Shown one piece after another: positions 35,668-44,687 of a DNA stretch of 64,000 bases (position 1 is its first letter; each line of letters starts with the position of its first letter). Position numbers and translations under genes: made by a program. The DNA comes from Mycobacterium paraffinicum (GTDB lineage: Bacteria > Actinomycetota > Actinomycetes > Mycobacteriales > Mycobacteriaceae): positions 186,001 to 250,000 of the forward strand of contig NZ_MPNT01000001.1 of NCBI RefSeq assembly GCF_001907675.1. The letters are read 5' to 3'. The notes beneath the pieces were generated by a model. The model had not been told where the DNA came from and searched no databases. It saw only the letters and a list, made by a program, of their open reading frames with translations.

Positions 35668-36924
35668 CTAGACGGTCGAGACGCTGGCCGACGAGGCCGT
35701 ATGGACGACCCCGGCGGCGACCAAATCGCCGATCTCCCCCTCCGAAAGTCCGTGCTCGCGTAGGACCTCGACCGTGTCGGCCCCCGTGGGTGCCGGCACG
35801 CGTCTCACCGGCTGGGTGAAGCCCGAGAAACGGATGGGGCTGCCGATGGCCCGAACCTCGCCAACGCCAGGCATGTCGTAACGCGCGATGAGCTCGTTCG
35901 CGTCGAGCTGCGGGTGCGACCACAGCTGGTCGAACTCGAGCACCGGTCCGTAGGGGATCTCGCCGGCCAACAATTCCGTCCACTCGGCCTCGGTGCGCTG
36001 GCGGATCACGTCCTGCACCGCGGCGATCGTCGCCACCCGGTGCTCGCATCGCGCGGCGTTGGTCGTGAACCGATCGTCGGATGCAAGCGCAGGCATCCCG
36101 GCCAACTCGGCGAAGCGGGCCCAATGCCAGTCGCTGTAGATGCAGACCATCACCCGTCGGTCGTCGCGCGTCGTGAACGCTTCGGCGGGCACGATCTGCC
36201 CGTGGGCCGTTCCGAGCAGGGGCGGGTTCTCGCCGGTGAACTGAAACTCGGTTTCGCGCATGGTGAGAAGGCCCACCGCGGTCGAGAACAGCGAGGCGTC
36301 GACTCGCTGGCCGACGCCCGTGCGCATGCGGTCGTACAGCGCGGTGACGACACCGAACGCCGCCAGGCGCCCCGACACGACGTCGGTGATGGCGGCGCCG
36401 ACCTTCGCGGGGCCACCCTCCGGCGAGCCGGTGATCCCGACGACGCCGCCTGCGGCCTGAGCGATCGGATCCATCGCGAGCCAGTCGCGCATCGGGCCCG
36501 TCTGGCCGAAGCCGGTGATGGACGCGTAGATCAGCCTCGGGTTGAGGGCGCGCAGAGTGTCGTAATCCAGGCCGTGGCGCTCCCAGGTCCCGGGCCGGGC
36601 GTTCTCCATCACGACGTCGGCGGTGCTGGCCAGCTTCTGGATGAGCTCGCGACCGCGCGGGTCGCGGTAGTTGATGCTGACGAACCGTTTGTTGCGCTGA
36701 CAGGCGAGGAAGAAGGTGCTCCAGCCGCCCGGGAACGTCACACCCATCCCGCGCTGCGGCTCGCCCGCGGGTGGCTCGATCTTGAGGATGTCGGCACCCA
36801 AGTCGCCGAGTACCATCGACGCGACGGGCCCCGCCGCCCAGTGGGTGAGGTCGATGATCTTGATGTCGCTGAGGGGGCCGGGCCGCTCGCGGCTGGTGTC
36901 AGCTGACGCAGATGACTCAGTCAT
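35668..36924 (-). CDS. CaiB/BaiF family III CoA-transferase (single unit)
   Basis: A 418-residue single-unit CoA-transferase: IKIIDLTHWAAGPVASMVLGDLGADILKIE at the N-terminus, VMENARPGTWERHGLDY, and the catalytic Asp in AAITDVVSGRLAAFG near residue 180. The intact Asp and normal length contrast with the fused copies. It overlaps the fused CaiB gene at 36921 by 4 bases. Likely role: attaching CoA to the acid from an acyl-CoA donor. Confidence 0.9.
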   Translation of the reverse strand: MTESSASADTSRERPGPLSDIKIIDLTHWAAGPVASMVLGDLGADILKIEPPAGEPQRGMGVTFPGGWSTFFLACQRNKRFVSINYRDPRGRELIQKLASTADVVMENARPGTWERHGLDYDTLRALNPRLIYASITGFGQTGPMRDWLAMDPIAQAAGGVVGITGSPEGGPAKVGAAITDVVSGRLAAFGVVTALYDRMRTGVGQRVDASLFSTAVGLLTMRETEFQFTGENPPLLGTAHGQIVPAEAFTTRDDRRVMVCIYSDWHWARFAELAGMPALASDDRFTTNAARCEHRVATIAAVQDVIRQRTEAEWTELLAGEIPYGPVLEFDQLWSHPQLDANELIARYDMPGVGEVRAIGSPIRFSGFTQPVRRVPAPTGADTVEVLREHGLSEGEIGDLVAAGVVHTASSASVSTV

Positions 36925-39311
36925 GCGGTCTCCTTAATGGCCGCGCCGAACGGGTCCAGTCCGTCAAACGCGCCGGATCGGGCCAACTCCGCGATGTCGT
37001 CCTCGGTAAGCCCGAGCTCGCGGAGAACCTCGAGGGTGTGCTCGCCGAGATCGGGCGCGCGCATGGTCACCGCCGATATGGCCGGCTGGCCGTGCAGCGG
37101 TGAGCCGTACACCGGAACGAAGCCGATCAGGTGGTGGTCGAGCTCGACCACCACGTCGCGTTCGCGCACATGCGCGTCGATCATCAGCTCTTCGACGCCG
37201 TAAGCCGGTGCCGCGGCGATCCCGGCCGCCTGCAGTTGCTCGGTGGCCTCGTCGGCGGACCGCGTCCGCGTCCACTCGGAGATCAGCTTGTCGATGTCGT
37301 CGGCGACCTCGCGGCGGCTTGCGGCACCGGTGCGGGCTGCAATCTCGGCGGGCGCCGCCACGATGGTGGCGAGCGCGGCCCACTCCCGCTCGTCGCGCAC
37401 CGCGACGCTGATCCACGCGTCGTCGCCTTGGCTCGGGTACATGCCATGCGGGAAGTGCATGCGGTGGCCGTTGCCGATGGGACTGAGGTCGGCGCCGTCG
37501 AGCTGCCGCGCGGCGAATAGTGGGGCGATCGTCGCGGCGTGGACCTCGATCATCGACAAGTCGATGACGGTGCCGACGCCGCGCGTGCGGGCCCGATGCA
37601 GCGCGGCGAGCAGGGCCACCGCCCCGAAGGAGGCAACGGTGATGTCGCCGAGGTTGAGCGCGACCATCCCGAGCGGTGGTTCGCCCGGATAGCCGGCGAG
37701 GACGTCGAGCCCGCCGATCGCCGTGCTTTGCGGTGCGTAGCCAGGTAACGCAGCGTCGGGACCCTCCTGGCCCGCCATACTGATCCGAAGCACGACGAGC
37801 CCGGCGCGAATCCGCTGCAGCTCTTCCATCGGGAGCCCGAGGCGCTCAAGCGAGCCTGCGCCGATATTCTCGACCACGACGTCGGCCCCCGCGACTAGCT
37901 GCGTCAACACCGATCGACCCGCCTCGGAGCGCAGGTCCAGTTGAACGCTGCGCTTACCGCGGTTCACGGCGTTGAAGTGGGGCATCATGTTCGGCGTCCC
38001 ACCGGCGTCGCCGGATTCAACGTCTTCGATCAGCGGGAGGCCCTGGCGGGAGGCGTCCAGATGGGTCCGGGACTCGACCTTGATCACGTCGGCCCCCATG
38101 TCGGCGAGGAACTGAGCGGCCATCGGCCCGCTCATCACCCAGCTGAGGTCGACGACTCGCAGACCGGCGAGCGGCAACCCGGATGGGCGCGAAGAGCGTG
38201 CGCTGACTCGCCGGCTCGGTGCGCTCGCGCCCTGGCCCGAGGCCGGGCGGTCTTGAAATGGAAGGCCGGGCATATCGATCTCGCGTCCACCGACAGTCAC
38301 CGAGCGCAGGAATCCGCGGTGCCGGAACTGCTTCGACTCACGCAGATCGTCGATGGTCTCCATCGGGCCGAGCGGGATGCCGCGTTGCACGCTGAGTGCG
38401 CGCAGCTCGTCCTTGGTGTGGTTCGCCAGCCACCCGGAGACGAGCTCGTCGAGCTCGTCGGCATACAGCTCACCGTTACGGCGGCGGTCGGCGAATCGGG
38501 GGTCCTTTGACCACTCTGGTTGGCCCATCGCGTCGAGCAGGCGCTTCCACTGGTGGCCGGCGAGGAACGCCAAGCAGACACGACCGTCCGCGCACGGCAG
38601 CGTCGTGAATGGGTAGGGGTTGGGCTTACGGTGGCCGGCTCGGCGCGGCACCTGTCCGGAGAACAACGACAGGCTGTACAGGCCGGTCATGTGGCTGGTG
38701 GCGAGCGCCTCATATTCGGCGACGTCGATTTGGGCGCCCCGCCCGCCGAGTAACGCGCCGAGCGTGCCGGCGAGTCCGGAAAGCGCAGCCTGGAAGGTGG
38801 CGAGCATGAACGGCGGGACGAGCGGCTCGCGCCCGGGTTCACCGACGTACACGGCCGGGCCTCCGAAGGCGCAGACGTTGAGTTCGTCGCCGCGATATGC
38901 GGCGTAGGGCCCAGTGGTGCCGAACGGGGTGATGAGTAGCTGCACGCCGTCGTAGGGGACTCCGCCGCGGCTGCTCGAGAACGGTTCGCCCGCACCGGTT
39001 TCCGCCGATGTCAGCAAGATGTCGGCGTCCGCGATCAGCGAGCCGAGACCCGGCGGAAGATCGCCGTCGACGGTGATCGTTCGCTTCTCGCGGTCCCAGG
39101 CGACGCCCATCGCGCGTTCGTCGACGAGCGGATGCACGCCGCTGATCGATGCCCCGGCACTGATCGCGGACTCGACGCGGACGACGTCGGCGCCCATCGA
39201 TGCGCAGATCGAAGCGGCGACCCTGATCGATGGACGGCCGGCGAGCTCGACCACCCGCACCCCGTCAAGCAGGCTCGGGATCGTCACCTCTGGCCCGTCC
39301 TCTCCGTGCAT
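36921..39311 (-). CDS. Tandem-fused CaiB/BaiF CoA-transferase (796 aa)
   Basis: Two family III units in one chain. Unit 1 (1 to about 360) opens GVRVVELAGRPSIRVAASI and has Thr where the catalytic Asp should be (LATFQAALSG, near 171). Unit 2 (from about 372) opens LRVVDLSWVMSGPMAAQFLADMG and keeps the Asp (LNLGDITVASFG, near 554). It is the first gene of the operon running to 30350, with the operator at 39330-39345 just upstream. Unit 1 may act as a structural partner of unit 2 in the interlocked dimer typical of this family (inference). Confidence 0.87.
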   Translation of the reverse strand: MHGEDGPEVTIPSLLDGVRVVELAGRPSIRVAASICASMGADVVRVESAISAGASISGVHPLVDERAMGVAWDREKRTITVDGDLPPGLGSLIADADILLTSAETGAGEPFSSSRGGVPYDGVQLLITPFGTTGPYAAYRGDELNVCAFGGPAVYVGEPGREPLVPPFMLATFQAALSGLAGTLGALLGGRGAQIDVAEYEALATSHMTGLYSLSLFSGQVPRRAGHRKPNPYPFTTLPCADGRVCLAFLAGHQWKRLLDAMGQPEWSKDPRFADRRRNGELYADELDELVSGWLANHTKDELRALSVQRGIPLGPMETIDDLRESKQFRHRGFLRSVTVGGREIDMPGLPFQDRPASGQGASAPSRRVSARSSRPSGLPLAGLRVVDLSWVMSGPMAAQFLADMGADVIKVESRTHLDASRQGLPLIEDVESGDAGGTPNMMPHFNAVNRGKRSVQLDLRSEAGRSVLTQLVAGADVVVENIGAGSLERLGLPMEELQRIRAGLVVLRISMAGQEGPDAALPGYAPQSTAIGGLDVLAGYPGEPPLGMVALNLGDITVASFGAVALLAALHRARTRGVGTVIDLSMIEVHAATIAPLFAARQLDGADLSPIGNGHRMHFPHGMYPSQGDDAWISVAVRDEREWAALATIVAAPAEIAARTGAASRREVADDIDKLISEWTRTRSADEATEQLQAAGIAAAPAYGVEELMIDAHVRERDVVVELDHHLIGFVPVYGSPLHGQPAISAVTMRAPDLGEHTLEVLRELGLTEDDIAELARSGAFDGLDPFGAAIKETA

Positions 39312-39329
39312 GTCGTGACGAGCGTATCA

Positions 39330-39345
39330 GACCGACTGGACGGTC
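39330..39345. promoter_or_regulatory. TetR-type operator ahead of the long CaiB operon
   Basis: GACCGACTGGACGGTC has perfect arms and matches the consensus in 14 of 16 positions. It is 19 bases from ATG 39311. Reading on the minus strand, TCTGATACG follows it, as it also does at the 40678 site, which may be a shared -10 region. Confidence 0.7.
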
Positions 39346-39398
39346 GAAAACGTGTACCTGTACCGCACGACTGGTCGGGCGAATACACGGTCCTGCGG

Positions 39399-40610
39399 TC
39401 AGCTCGTCGGCAAGTATTTATCCAGCTCGCGGCGGGCGATCGTGACGTTGTGCACCTCGTCCGGCCCGTCGGCCAGGCGCAGACACCGAACGAGCGCATA
39501 CATTGCTGCCAGCGGGAAGTCGTCACACAGGCCGCCGGCGCCGTGCACCTGGATTGCCCGGTCGATCACCTTGGCCGCGATCCGCGGGACGGCGACCTTG
39601 ATGGCGGCGATCTCCGTGCGTGCTTGGCGATTGCCGACGGTGTCGATCAGCCAGGCGGTCTTCAGCGTCAGCAGTCGGCCCATCTCGATCTCGGATCGCG
39701 ACTCAGCAATCCAGTCCATGATGTTGGCCCGGGAGGCCACCGGCGCGCCGAAAGTCACCCGTTCGGAGGCACGCCGGCACATCAGCTCCAGCGCCCGTTC
39801 GGCCGCACCCAGCGCGCGCATGCAGTGGTGAATGCGCCCCGGCCCGAGGCGGGCCTGTGCAATCCGAAAGCCCGCGCCCTCCTCGGCGATGATGTTGTCC
39901 GCCGGAACGCGGACGTTCGAGAACTCGACTTCGCAGTGGCTCTCCTGGTCGGCATAGCCGAACACCGACAGGTTGCGCGTCACGGTCACCCCCGCCGTGT
40001 CCCGCGGGACCAGAATCATGCTCTGCTGGCGATGGGTCGGGGCGTCGGGGTCCGTTTTGCCCATCACGATGAACACGCGGCAGTGCGGATGCATGGCGTT
40101 AGTGATCCACCACTTACGTCCGTTGAGCACATACTCGTCGCCGTGGCGCTCGATGCGCATGCGGACATTCGTGGCGTCCGAGGATGCGACGTCGGGTTCG
40201 GTCATGGCGAACGCCGAACGAATTTCACCGTCAAGCAACGGCCGAAGCCAGCGCTGCTTCTGTTCGGCGGAGCCGAACTGCGTGAGGAGCTCCATATTGC
40301 CCGTATCGGGTGCCGAGCAGTTGCACGCCTCGGACCCAATCGCGCTGCGGCCCAGGATCTCTGCCAGCGGCGCGTACTCGGTGTACGACAACCCGGGGCC
40401 GTAATCCGGGTCGGGGTGGAAGAGATTCCACAGCCCGCGCCGCCGCGCCTCGGCCTTGAGTTCTTCCATGACCGCGGGTTGCGCGTGCGGCTGGCCGGCA
40501 GCCTCGAGCTCGCGCGCGTAGATCCGCTCGGCCGGATAGACGCGCTCGTCCATGAACCCCGACAGTTCCTCAACGAATGCGGCGCAGCGGCGGCTCACCT
40601 CAAAGTCCAT
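39399..40610 (-). CDS. Acyl-CoA dehydrogenase, ACAD10/11-like
   Basis: A 403-residue ACAD with AFAMTEPDVASSDATN (flavin site), NGRKWWITNA and a C-terminal RLADGPDEVH. The DGPDEVH ending is that of the ACAD10/ACAD11 branch, where a kinase partner first phosphorylates a 4-hydroxyacyl-CoA and the dehydrogenase fold then eliminates phosphate. ATG 40610 has GAGGG five bases upstream; the open frame to 40967 would cross the operator. The relic of an APH-type kinase lies directly upstream on the same strand. Confidence 0.87.
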   Translation of the reverse strand: MDFEVSRRCAAFVEELSGFMDERVYPAERIYARELEAAGQPHAQPAVMEELKAEARRRGLWNLFHPDPDYGPGLSYTEYAPLAEILGRSAIGSEACNCSAPDTGNMELLTQFGSAEQKQRWLRPLLDGEIRSAFAMTEPDVASSDATNVRMRIERHGDEYVLNGRKWWITNAMHPHCRVFIVMGKTDPDAPTHRQQSMILVPRDTAGVTVTRNLSVFGYADQESHCEVEFSNVRVPADNIIAEEGAGFRIAQARLGPGRIHHCMRALGAAERALELMCRRASERVTFGAPVASRANIMDWIAESRSEIEMGRLLTLKTAWLIDTVGNRQARTEIAAIKVAVPRIAAKVIDRAIQVHGAGGLCDDFPLAAMYALVRCLRLADGPDEVHNVTIARRELDKYLPTS

Positions 40611-40677
40611 CGTGCCCTCGTATGTCTCGGTGGCGTCCCGCCAATTGGCCCGAACCACTTCGCAACGTATCAGAGCG

Positions 40678-40693
40678 GACCGACCGGTCGGTC
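40678..40693. promoter_or_regulatory. Perfect TetR-type operator ahead of the ACAD10/11-like gene
   Basis: GACCGACCGGTCGGTC is a perfect 16-bp palindrome 68 bases upstream of ATG 40610, and I use it as the reference for the block I consensus. On the minus strand it is followed by CTCTGATACG, similar to the 39330 site. Confidence 0.75.
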
Positions 40694-40848
40694 GTAGGTC
40701 CTCCCTTGGCTCGACTTGCCAGTGCCCGATTCCGCGCACGCTCGCAAATGCCCATGCCGCCCGGCAGGCGCGCTGAAGATCATCGCAATCGCGTTCAGCG
40801 GCACAGGAATTGACCCTTTCGTCGGCGCCCTGCACACCCGGTGACCGG

Positions 40849-41299
40849 TCAACCCGAATAGTCGGTGGTTTCGGCCAGTTCCGCGGCGAGTGCCATCTGT
40901 TCGACCGCCATCGTCCCCAGCGCGGGTAGCATGGCGCTGCCCCCCGCTCGCTGAATGCTCTGTTCAAGCACGATCGCCATCTTCCACTTGGCGAGGATCA
41001 CGTAGTAGTCGATGTCCTCGACCCGGCGGTTCGATACCCGCGCATAGCGTTCGAGAAGTGCACTGCGGCTTGCCATTCCAGTAGTGTCAACGTAGCTGCT
41101 CTCGGCACCGGGTCTCGGGCCAGTCGTGCAGCATCCATGCCAGATCGATTTTGGTATCGCCCGCGTTGCCCATTTCCCAGTCCACGGTGGCTGCCAGTGT
41201 CGCTGGACCGCCGTGACGAAACATCACATTGGCGAACGGGTAGTCACCGTGCATCTGCCCTGGCTGGTAATCCAGAGGACGATGCTCGGCGAGCCAGTG
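40849..41299 (-). pseudogene. APH-family phosphotransferase, truncated and frameshifted
   Basis: From 41299 the minus strand reads HWLAEHRPLDYQPGQMHGDY, then PFANVMF and VDWEMGNAGDTKIDLAWMLH, the catalytic loop and metal site of APH-type kinases, ending in TGA after CREQLR. A frame shifted by one base continues from 41076 with MASRSALLERYARVSNR, then DIDYYVILAKWKMAIVLEQ, the usual C-terminus of the same family. The N-terminal half is missing altogether (a stop precedes HWLAEH). It is therefore a broken gene upstream of the ACAD10/11-like gene. Confidence 0.8.
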
Positions 41300-41347
41300 T
41301 CACCGGTGCTCCGGTTTCGTAGAAAACTTGGCCCGGTCAGCTTCGGG

Positions 41348-42691
41348 TCACGTGGCGGTGCCCGCCGCCAGGGGCAGATCGCTAGCCGTGCTGTCGCGCC
41401 GAGTCAGCCACACCTTGAGTGAGGACAGCCCCCGCAACGTCGGGTTGACCCGCCAGCGAGGCTCGCCGACAACCTCGATGCGTTCCACGTGATCGACGAG
41501 TTCACGCAACACCGCAGTGCCCTCCAGCCGGGCCAGCTGGGCACCCAAGCACAGGTGCACCCCCGAGCCGAAAGCCACGTGACCCGTGGGATTGCGTTCC
41601 ACCTTGAACGCGTCGGGATCTTCGAACTGGTCGGGGTCGCGGTTGGCCGCGCCCCACGCGAGCAGTACGCGTGACCCGGCAGGGATCGTCGCCGAGCCGA
41701 CGGTGTAGTCGGACAGCGCTGTGCGGTACAAGCCCTGGATCGGGGCGTAGTAGCGCAGCTGTTCTTCGATGGCGCTGGGGATCAGCTCGGGCCGCTCGTG
41801 CAGCAACCGCAGTTGATCCGGGTTGTTGGCGAACGTGAGAAACAGTGTGCTGAGCATGTTCACGGTGGTGTCGTTGCCGGCAAGCAAAAGCAGGAACGCG
41901 AAGAAGAAGAGTTCGTCGTTGGACAGCTTGCCGTCTTGGGTATTCGCCACCAGCCTGCCCAGCACCGTCTTTTCGCCGAGCAAGTCGCCCTGCCTCAGCT
42001 TCTCAGTGAAGTAGGCGTGGAAGCGGCTGATCGCCCTCATCCCCTTCACCCCCTCCCGCAACCCGCTCAACGAAAGGCTCATGTGAGCCAACCGGGAGGT
42101 CTCGTCGGACCACTCCCGGAACGCGGCCAGATCGTCATTCGCGATGCCGAGGATGTGCGCGATCACCGCGGTGGGTAGCGGCTCGGCCAGCAGTGGCGCA
42201 ACGTCCACCGGTCGATCCCTGATCAAGCTGGCGACGTGATCCTTGGCGAGCTTTTCGACCATCGGGTGCCAATCCTCCAATGCCCCACGGGTGAAGGCCG
42301 GCTGAGCTTGCTTGCGCATCTGGGTATGCCGAGGCGGATCGGTCGTCAGCAGCGAAGGGGCCCGCACTCGGCCGAAGGAGATACCGTCGGCGCTGGACAA
42401 CACGTCGCTGGCGCGCGCACCAGCCCGCACGTCTTCATAGTGGCTGAGGATGTAGATGCCGCGTTTGGGGTTGTAGTGCACCGGCCCGCTGGCCAGGAGT
42501 CGCCGATAGTACGGGTACGGGTCCGCCAGCGTCGCCGCATCAAGCGGATCGAAGTCGGTGAGTTCGACACCCCGTCCGACCGGCCTGCGGCCAAGTTTCC
42601 GAGCCACGGCTTCCCGTACGTCGGTGATGACGCCACTGGCCGTGCCCGGCCCGTGCATTTTCAGGAAGCTCAGCTGGGATCTGATCGGCAC
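41348..42691 (-). CDS. Cytochrome P450
   Basis: A 447-residue soluble bacterial P450. The I-helix oxygen-activation motif is LLAGNDTTV, the K-helix E-x2-R is EEQLRY, and the heme-binding loop is FGSGVHLCLGAQLAR with the ligand Cys. No fused reductase domain is present, so it needs a ferredoxin and reductase from elsewhere; none is adjacent. The start is GTG 42691. A promoter (TTGACT, 17 bases, GATATT) with the TATGCCGCGTAGA element lies just upstream. Likely hydroxylates the block II substrate. Confidence 0.92.
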   Translation of the reverse strand: MPIRSQLSFLKMHGPGTASGVITDVREAVARKLGRRPVGRGVELTDFDPLDAATLADPYPYYRRLLASGPVHYNPKRGIYILSHYEDVRAGARASDVLSSADGISFGRVRAPSLLTTDPPRHTQMRKQAQPAFTRGALEDWHPMVEKLAKDHVASLIRDRPVDVAPLLAEPLPTAVIAHILGIANDDLAAFREWSDETSRLAHMSLSLSGLREGVKGMRAISRFHAYFTEKLRQGDLLGEKTVLGRLVANTQDGKLSNDELFFFAFLLLLAGNDTTVNMLSTLFLTFANNPDQLRLLHERPELIPSAIEEQLRYYAPIQGLYRTALSDYTVGSATIPAGSRVLLAWGAANRDPDQFEDPDAFKVERNPTGHVAFGSGVHLCLGAQLARLEGTAVLRELVDHVERIEVVGEPRWRVNPTLRGLSSLKVWLTRRDSTASDLPLAAGTAT

Positions 42692-42724
42692 TCAATCAAT
42701 GTAATTTCCGCGCCCGTCGCTGTA

Positions 42725-42753
42725 AATATCTATGCCGCGTAGAATTTAGTCAA
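42725..42753 (-). promoter_or_regulatory. P450 promoter with TCTACGCGG element
   Basis: On the minus strand TTGACT (42753-42748) and GATATT (42730-42725) are 17 bases apart, and the spacer contains TTCTACGCGGCATA. The plus-strand segment TATGCCGCGTAGAATTT (42731-42747) matches the element at 60044 in 13 of 17 positions. Confidence 0.5.
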
Positions 42754-42877
42754 TTCGGGCCCTGACAACTGCATCTGCGGCGCCGGGCAGGAAGCCGGCG
42801 GCCGACGCCAGGGACGAGCGTGTTGAGAATCCCAGCTGGTAGGCGCTGGACGCATCGTTGCGGCTCAACAAAACCAT
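42746..42877 (-). CDS. Possible 43-residue small protein
   Basis: An ATG at 42877 lies inside the last codons of the ACAD gene and opens a frame to TAA at 42746. It reads MVLLSRNDASSAYQLGFST, then ASAAGFLPGAADAVVRARID. It overlaps the ACAD stop by 13 bases, so translational coupling is possible. The composition is protein-like but I do not recognise the family. It could equally be a relic of a longer gene's 3' end. Its 3' end reaches the P450 promoter. Confidence 0.3.
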   Translation of the reverse strand: MVLLSRNDASSAYQLGFSTRSSLASAAGFLPGAADAVVRARID

Positions 42878-44664
42878 TCAGATCGCATGTCCACCGTTAC
42901 CCGATCAAAGGTTTCGAGCAAGTCGAGTTGCGGGCCGGTGCGCGGCAGCTCGTATGAGAAGAAGTAGCGCGCCGCCTGGCGCTTCCCCTCGTAGTAGTCG
43001 CCCTGATGCTCGCCGGTGGCGACGAACTGTTCCAGCCACATCCATGCGACGACCATATGGCCGAAGACCTCCAGGTAGGCGACGCTGTTGGCCATTGCCA
43101 CCGCACGGTCTGCGAAACCCGCTATCGACGCTGTCACGCCGAGCACCCGATGCCACACCGCGTCAAGCTGTACCGCCAGGGCGGCGGCTTCGTCGCCCGA
43201 TGTCGTTGCGGTGGCGACGGCCGTTGCGATCGCCGTTCCCAGCTCGGTCAAGCTGGCACCGCCGTGCTGAGTCACCTTGCGACCCAACAGATCTAAACTC
43301 TGAATCCCTACCGTCCCTTCATGAATCGGGTTGAGTCGGTTGTCCCGGTAGTGCTGCTCGACATCGTATTCGCGGGTGTAGCCGTAGCCACCGTGGACTT
43401 GAATCGCCAGATCGTTTGCCGCAAGACACCACTGCGACGGCCAGCTCTTGGCGACTGGTGTCAAGATGTCGAGCAGGAGCCTTGCCGACTCGCGGTCGCC
43501 AGTCGACTCGCTCCCCTGCTCGATGTCGATGAGGCGCGCACAATAGAGCTCCAGCGCCAGGCCGCCTTCGACATACGCCTTTTGTGCCAACAACATTCGC
43601 TTCACATCGGCGTGCTCGACGATGGGCACTTGGGGTGTCGAGGGATCCTTGGCGGCTATGGGTCTGCCCTGTTCGCGCTCGCGCGCGTATTTCACCGATT
43701 TCAGAAAGCCGGTGTAGCCCAGGGCGACTGCGCCGGTGCCGACGCCGAGGCGAGCCTCGTTCATCATGTGGAACATGTAGAAGAGGCCGCGGTGGGCGTC
43801 GCCGACGAGGTAGCCGATCGCACCGGCGCTGCCTGCCGGTGTGTAGGTGCCGTCCCCGAAATTCAGTACGGTGTTGGTGATGCCACGCTGGCCCATCTTG
43901 TGGTTCAGCCCAGAGATGGTCACATCATTGCGCTCGCCCAGTTCACCATTCTCGGTGACCAAGAACTTCGGCACGATGAACAGGGAGATCCCCTTGGTGC
44001 CCGGGGGCGCTCCCGGTGTCCGCGCCAGCACCAGGTTCACGATGTTCTCGGTCAATTCGTGTTCGGCGCCAGAGATCCACATCTTGGAGCCGTACAGGCG
44101 GTACGTTCCGTCGTCCTGGGGTTCCGCGCGGGTCTGGACGTCAGCGAGGGAAGAGCCGGCCTGGGTCTCCGACAGCGCCATCGTGCCGCTGAAGCGGCCG
44201 GCGATCATCGGCCCGACCCAGGTGTCCCGCTGGTCTTGACTTCCGAACTTGGCCAATAGGTTTGCGTTCGCGTTAGTGAGCATGAGGTAGCCGTAAGTGC
44301 TCACGTTTGCCGCCGCCAGCCAGGCGCCGCTCGCCTGCGCGATCGTGGTGGGCAGCTGAAGGCCACCGTGCTCGTGATCCAAGCTCATCCCGATCAGACC
44401 CGCTGCTGCGGCGGCGCCAAGCGCTTCCTTGACGTCGTCGATCACTGTCACCTTCGTACCGTCGAAGGTTGGCTCTGTGGCGTCGCCCTTTTTGTTGTGT
44501 GGCGCGAAATACCGTTCGGCCAGGTCCGCGCTGAGATCGAGGACGGCAGACATGGTCTCGTGGGAATGATCTTCGAATCGCGGTAGCTGCACCAGATCCT
44601 GCACATGCAGCCACTCGAACAACAGGAAATCCAGGTCGCGGCGCGACAGCAGGGTGGACTTCAT
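42865..44664 (-). CDS. Acyl-CoA dehydrogenase, long form with C-terminal extension
   Basis: A 599-residue ACAD of the long FadE group (fatty-acyl substrates). It has MALSETQAGSSLADV (flavin site), GSKMWISGAEHEL, the MNEARLGVG segment, QVHGGYGYTREYDVEQHYRD near the C-terminal third, and the extra helical domain up to residue 599. The Glu of NEARLG and the family length suggest an active homodimer, unlike the paired ACADs elsewhere in the window. It precedes the P450 gene on the same strand and follows the ALDH by 23 bases. Confidence 0.88.
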   Translation of the reverse strand: MKSTLLSRRDLDFLLFEWLHVQDLVQLPRFEDHSHETMSAVLDLSADLAERYFAPHNKKGDATEPTFDGTKVTVIDDVKEALGAAAAAGLIGMSLDHEHGGLQLPTTIAQASGAWLAAANVSTYGYLMLTNANANLLAKFGSQDQRDTWVGPMIAGRFSGTMALSETQAGSSLADVQTRAEPQDDGTYRLYGSKMWISGAEHELTENIVNLVLARTPGAPPGTKGISLFIVPKFLVTENGELGERNDVTISGLNHKMGQRGITNTVLNFGDGTYTPAGSAGAIGYLVGDAHRGLFYMFHMMNEARLGVGTGAVALGYTGFLKSVKYAREREQGRPIAAKDPSTPQVPIVEHADVKRMLLAQKAYVEGGLALELYCARLIDIEQGSESTGDRESARLLLDILTPVAKSWPSQWCLAANDLAIQVHGGYGYTREYDVEQHYRDNRLNPIHEGTVGIQSLDLLGRKVTQHGGASLTELGTAIATAVATATTSGDEAAALAVQLDAVWHRVLGVTASIAGFADRAVAMANSVAYLEVFGHMVVAWMWLEQFVATGEHQGDYYEGKRQAARYFFSYELPRTGPQLDLLETFDRVTVDMRSEWFC

Positions 44665-44687
44665 TTACCTACGCTCCCCGACGCGAA

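Noticed and set aside
34051-35763. A 570-codon plus-strand frame
   Set aside because: It runs opposite the Ltp-like, MaoC-type and CaiB genes and has no recognisable domain; codon-position GC explains it.
39132-40697. A 521-codon plus-strand frame
   Set aside because: Antisense to the fused CaiB and ACAD genes, without protein-like motifs.
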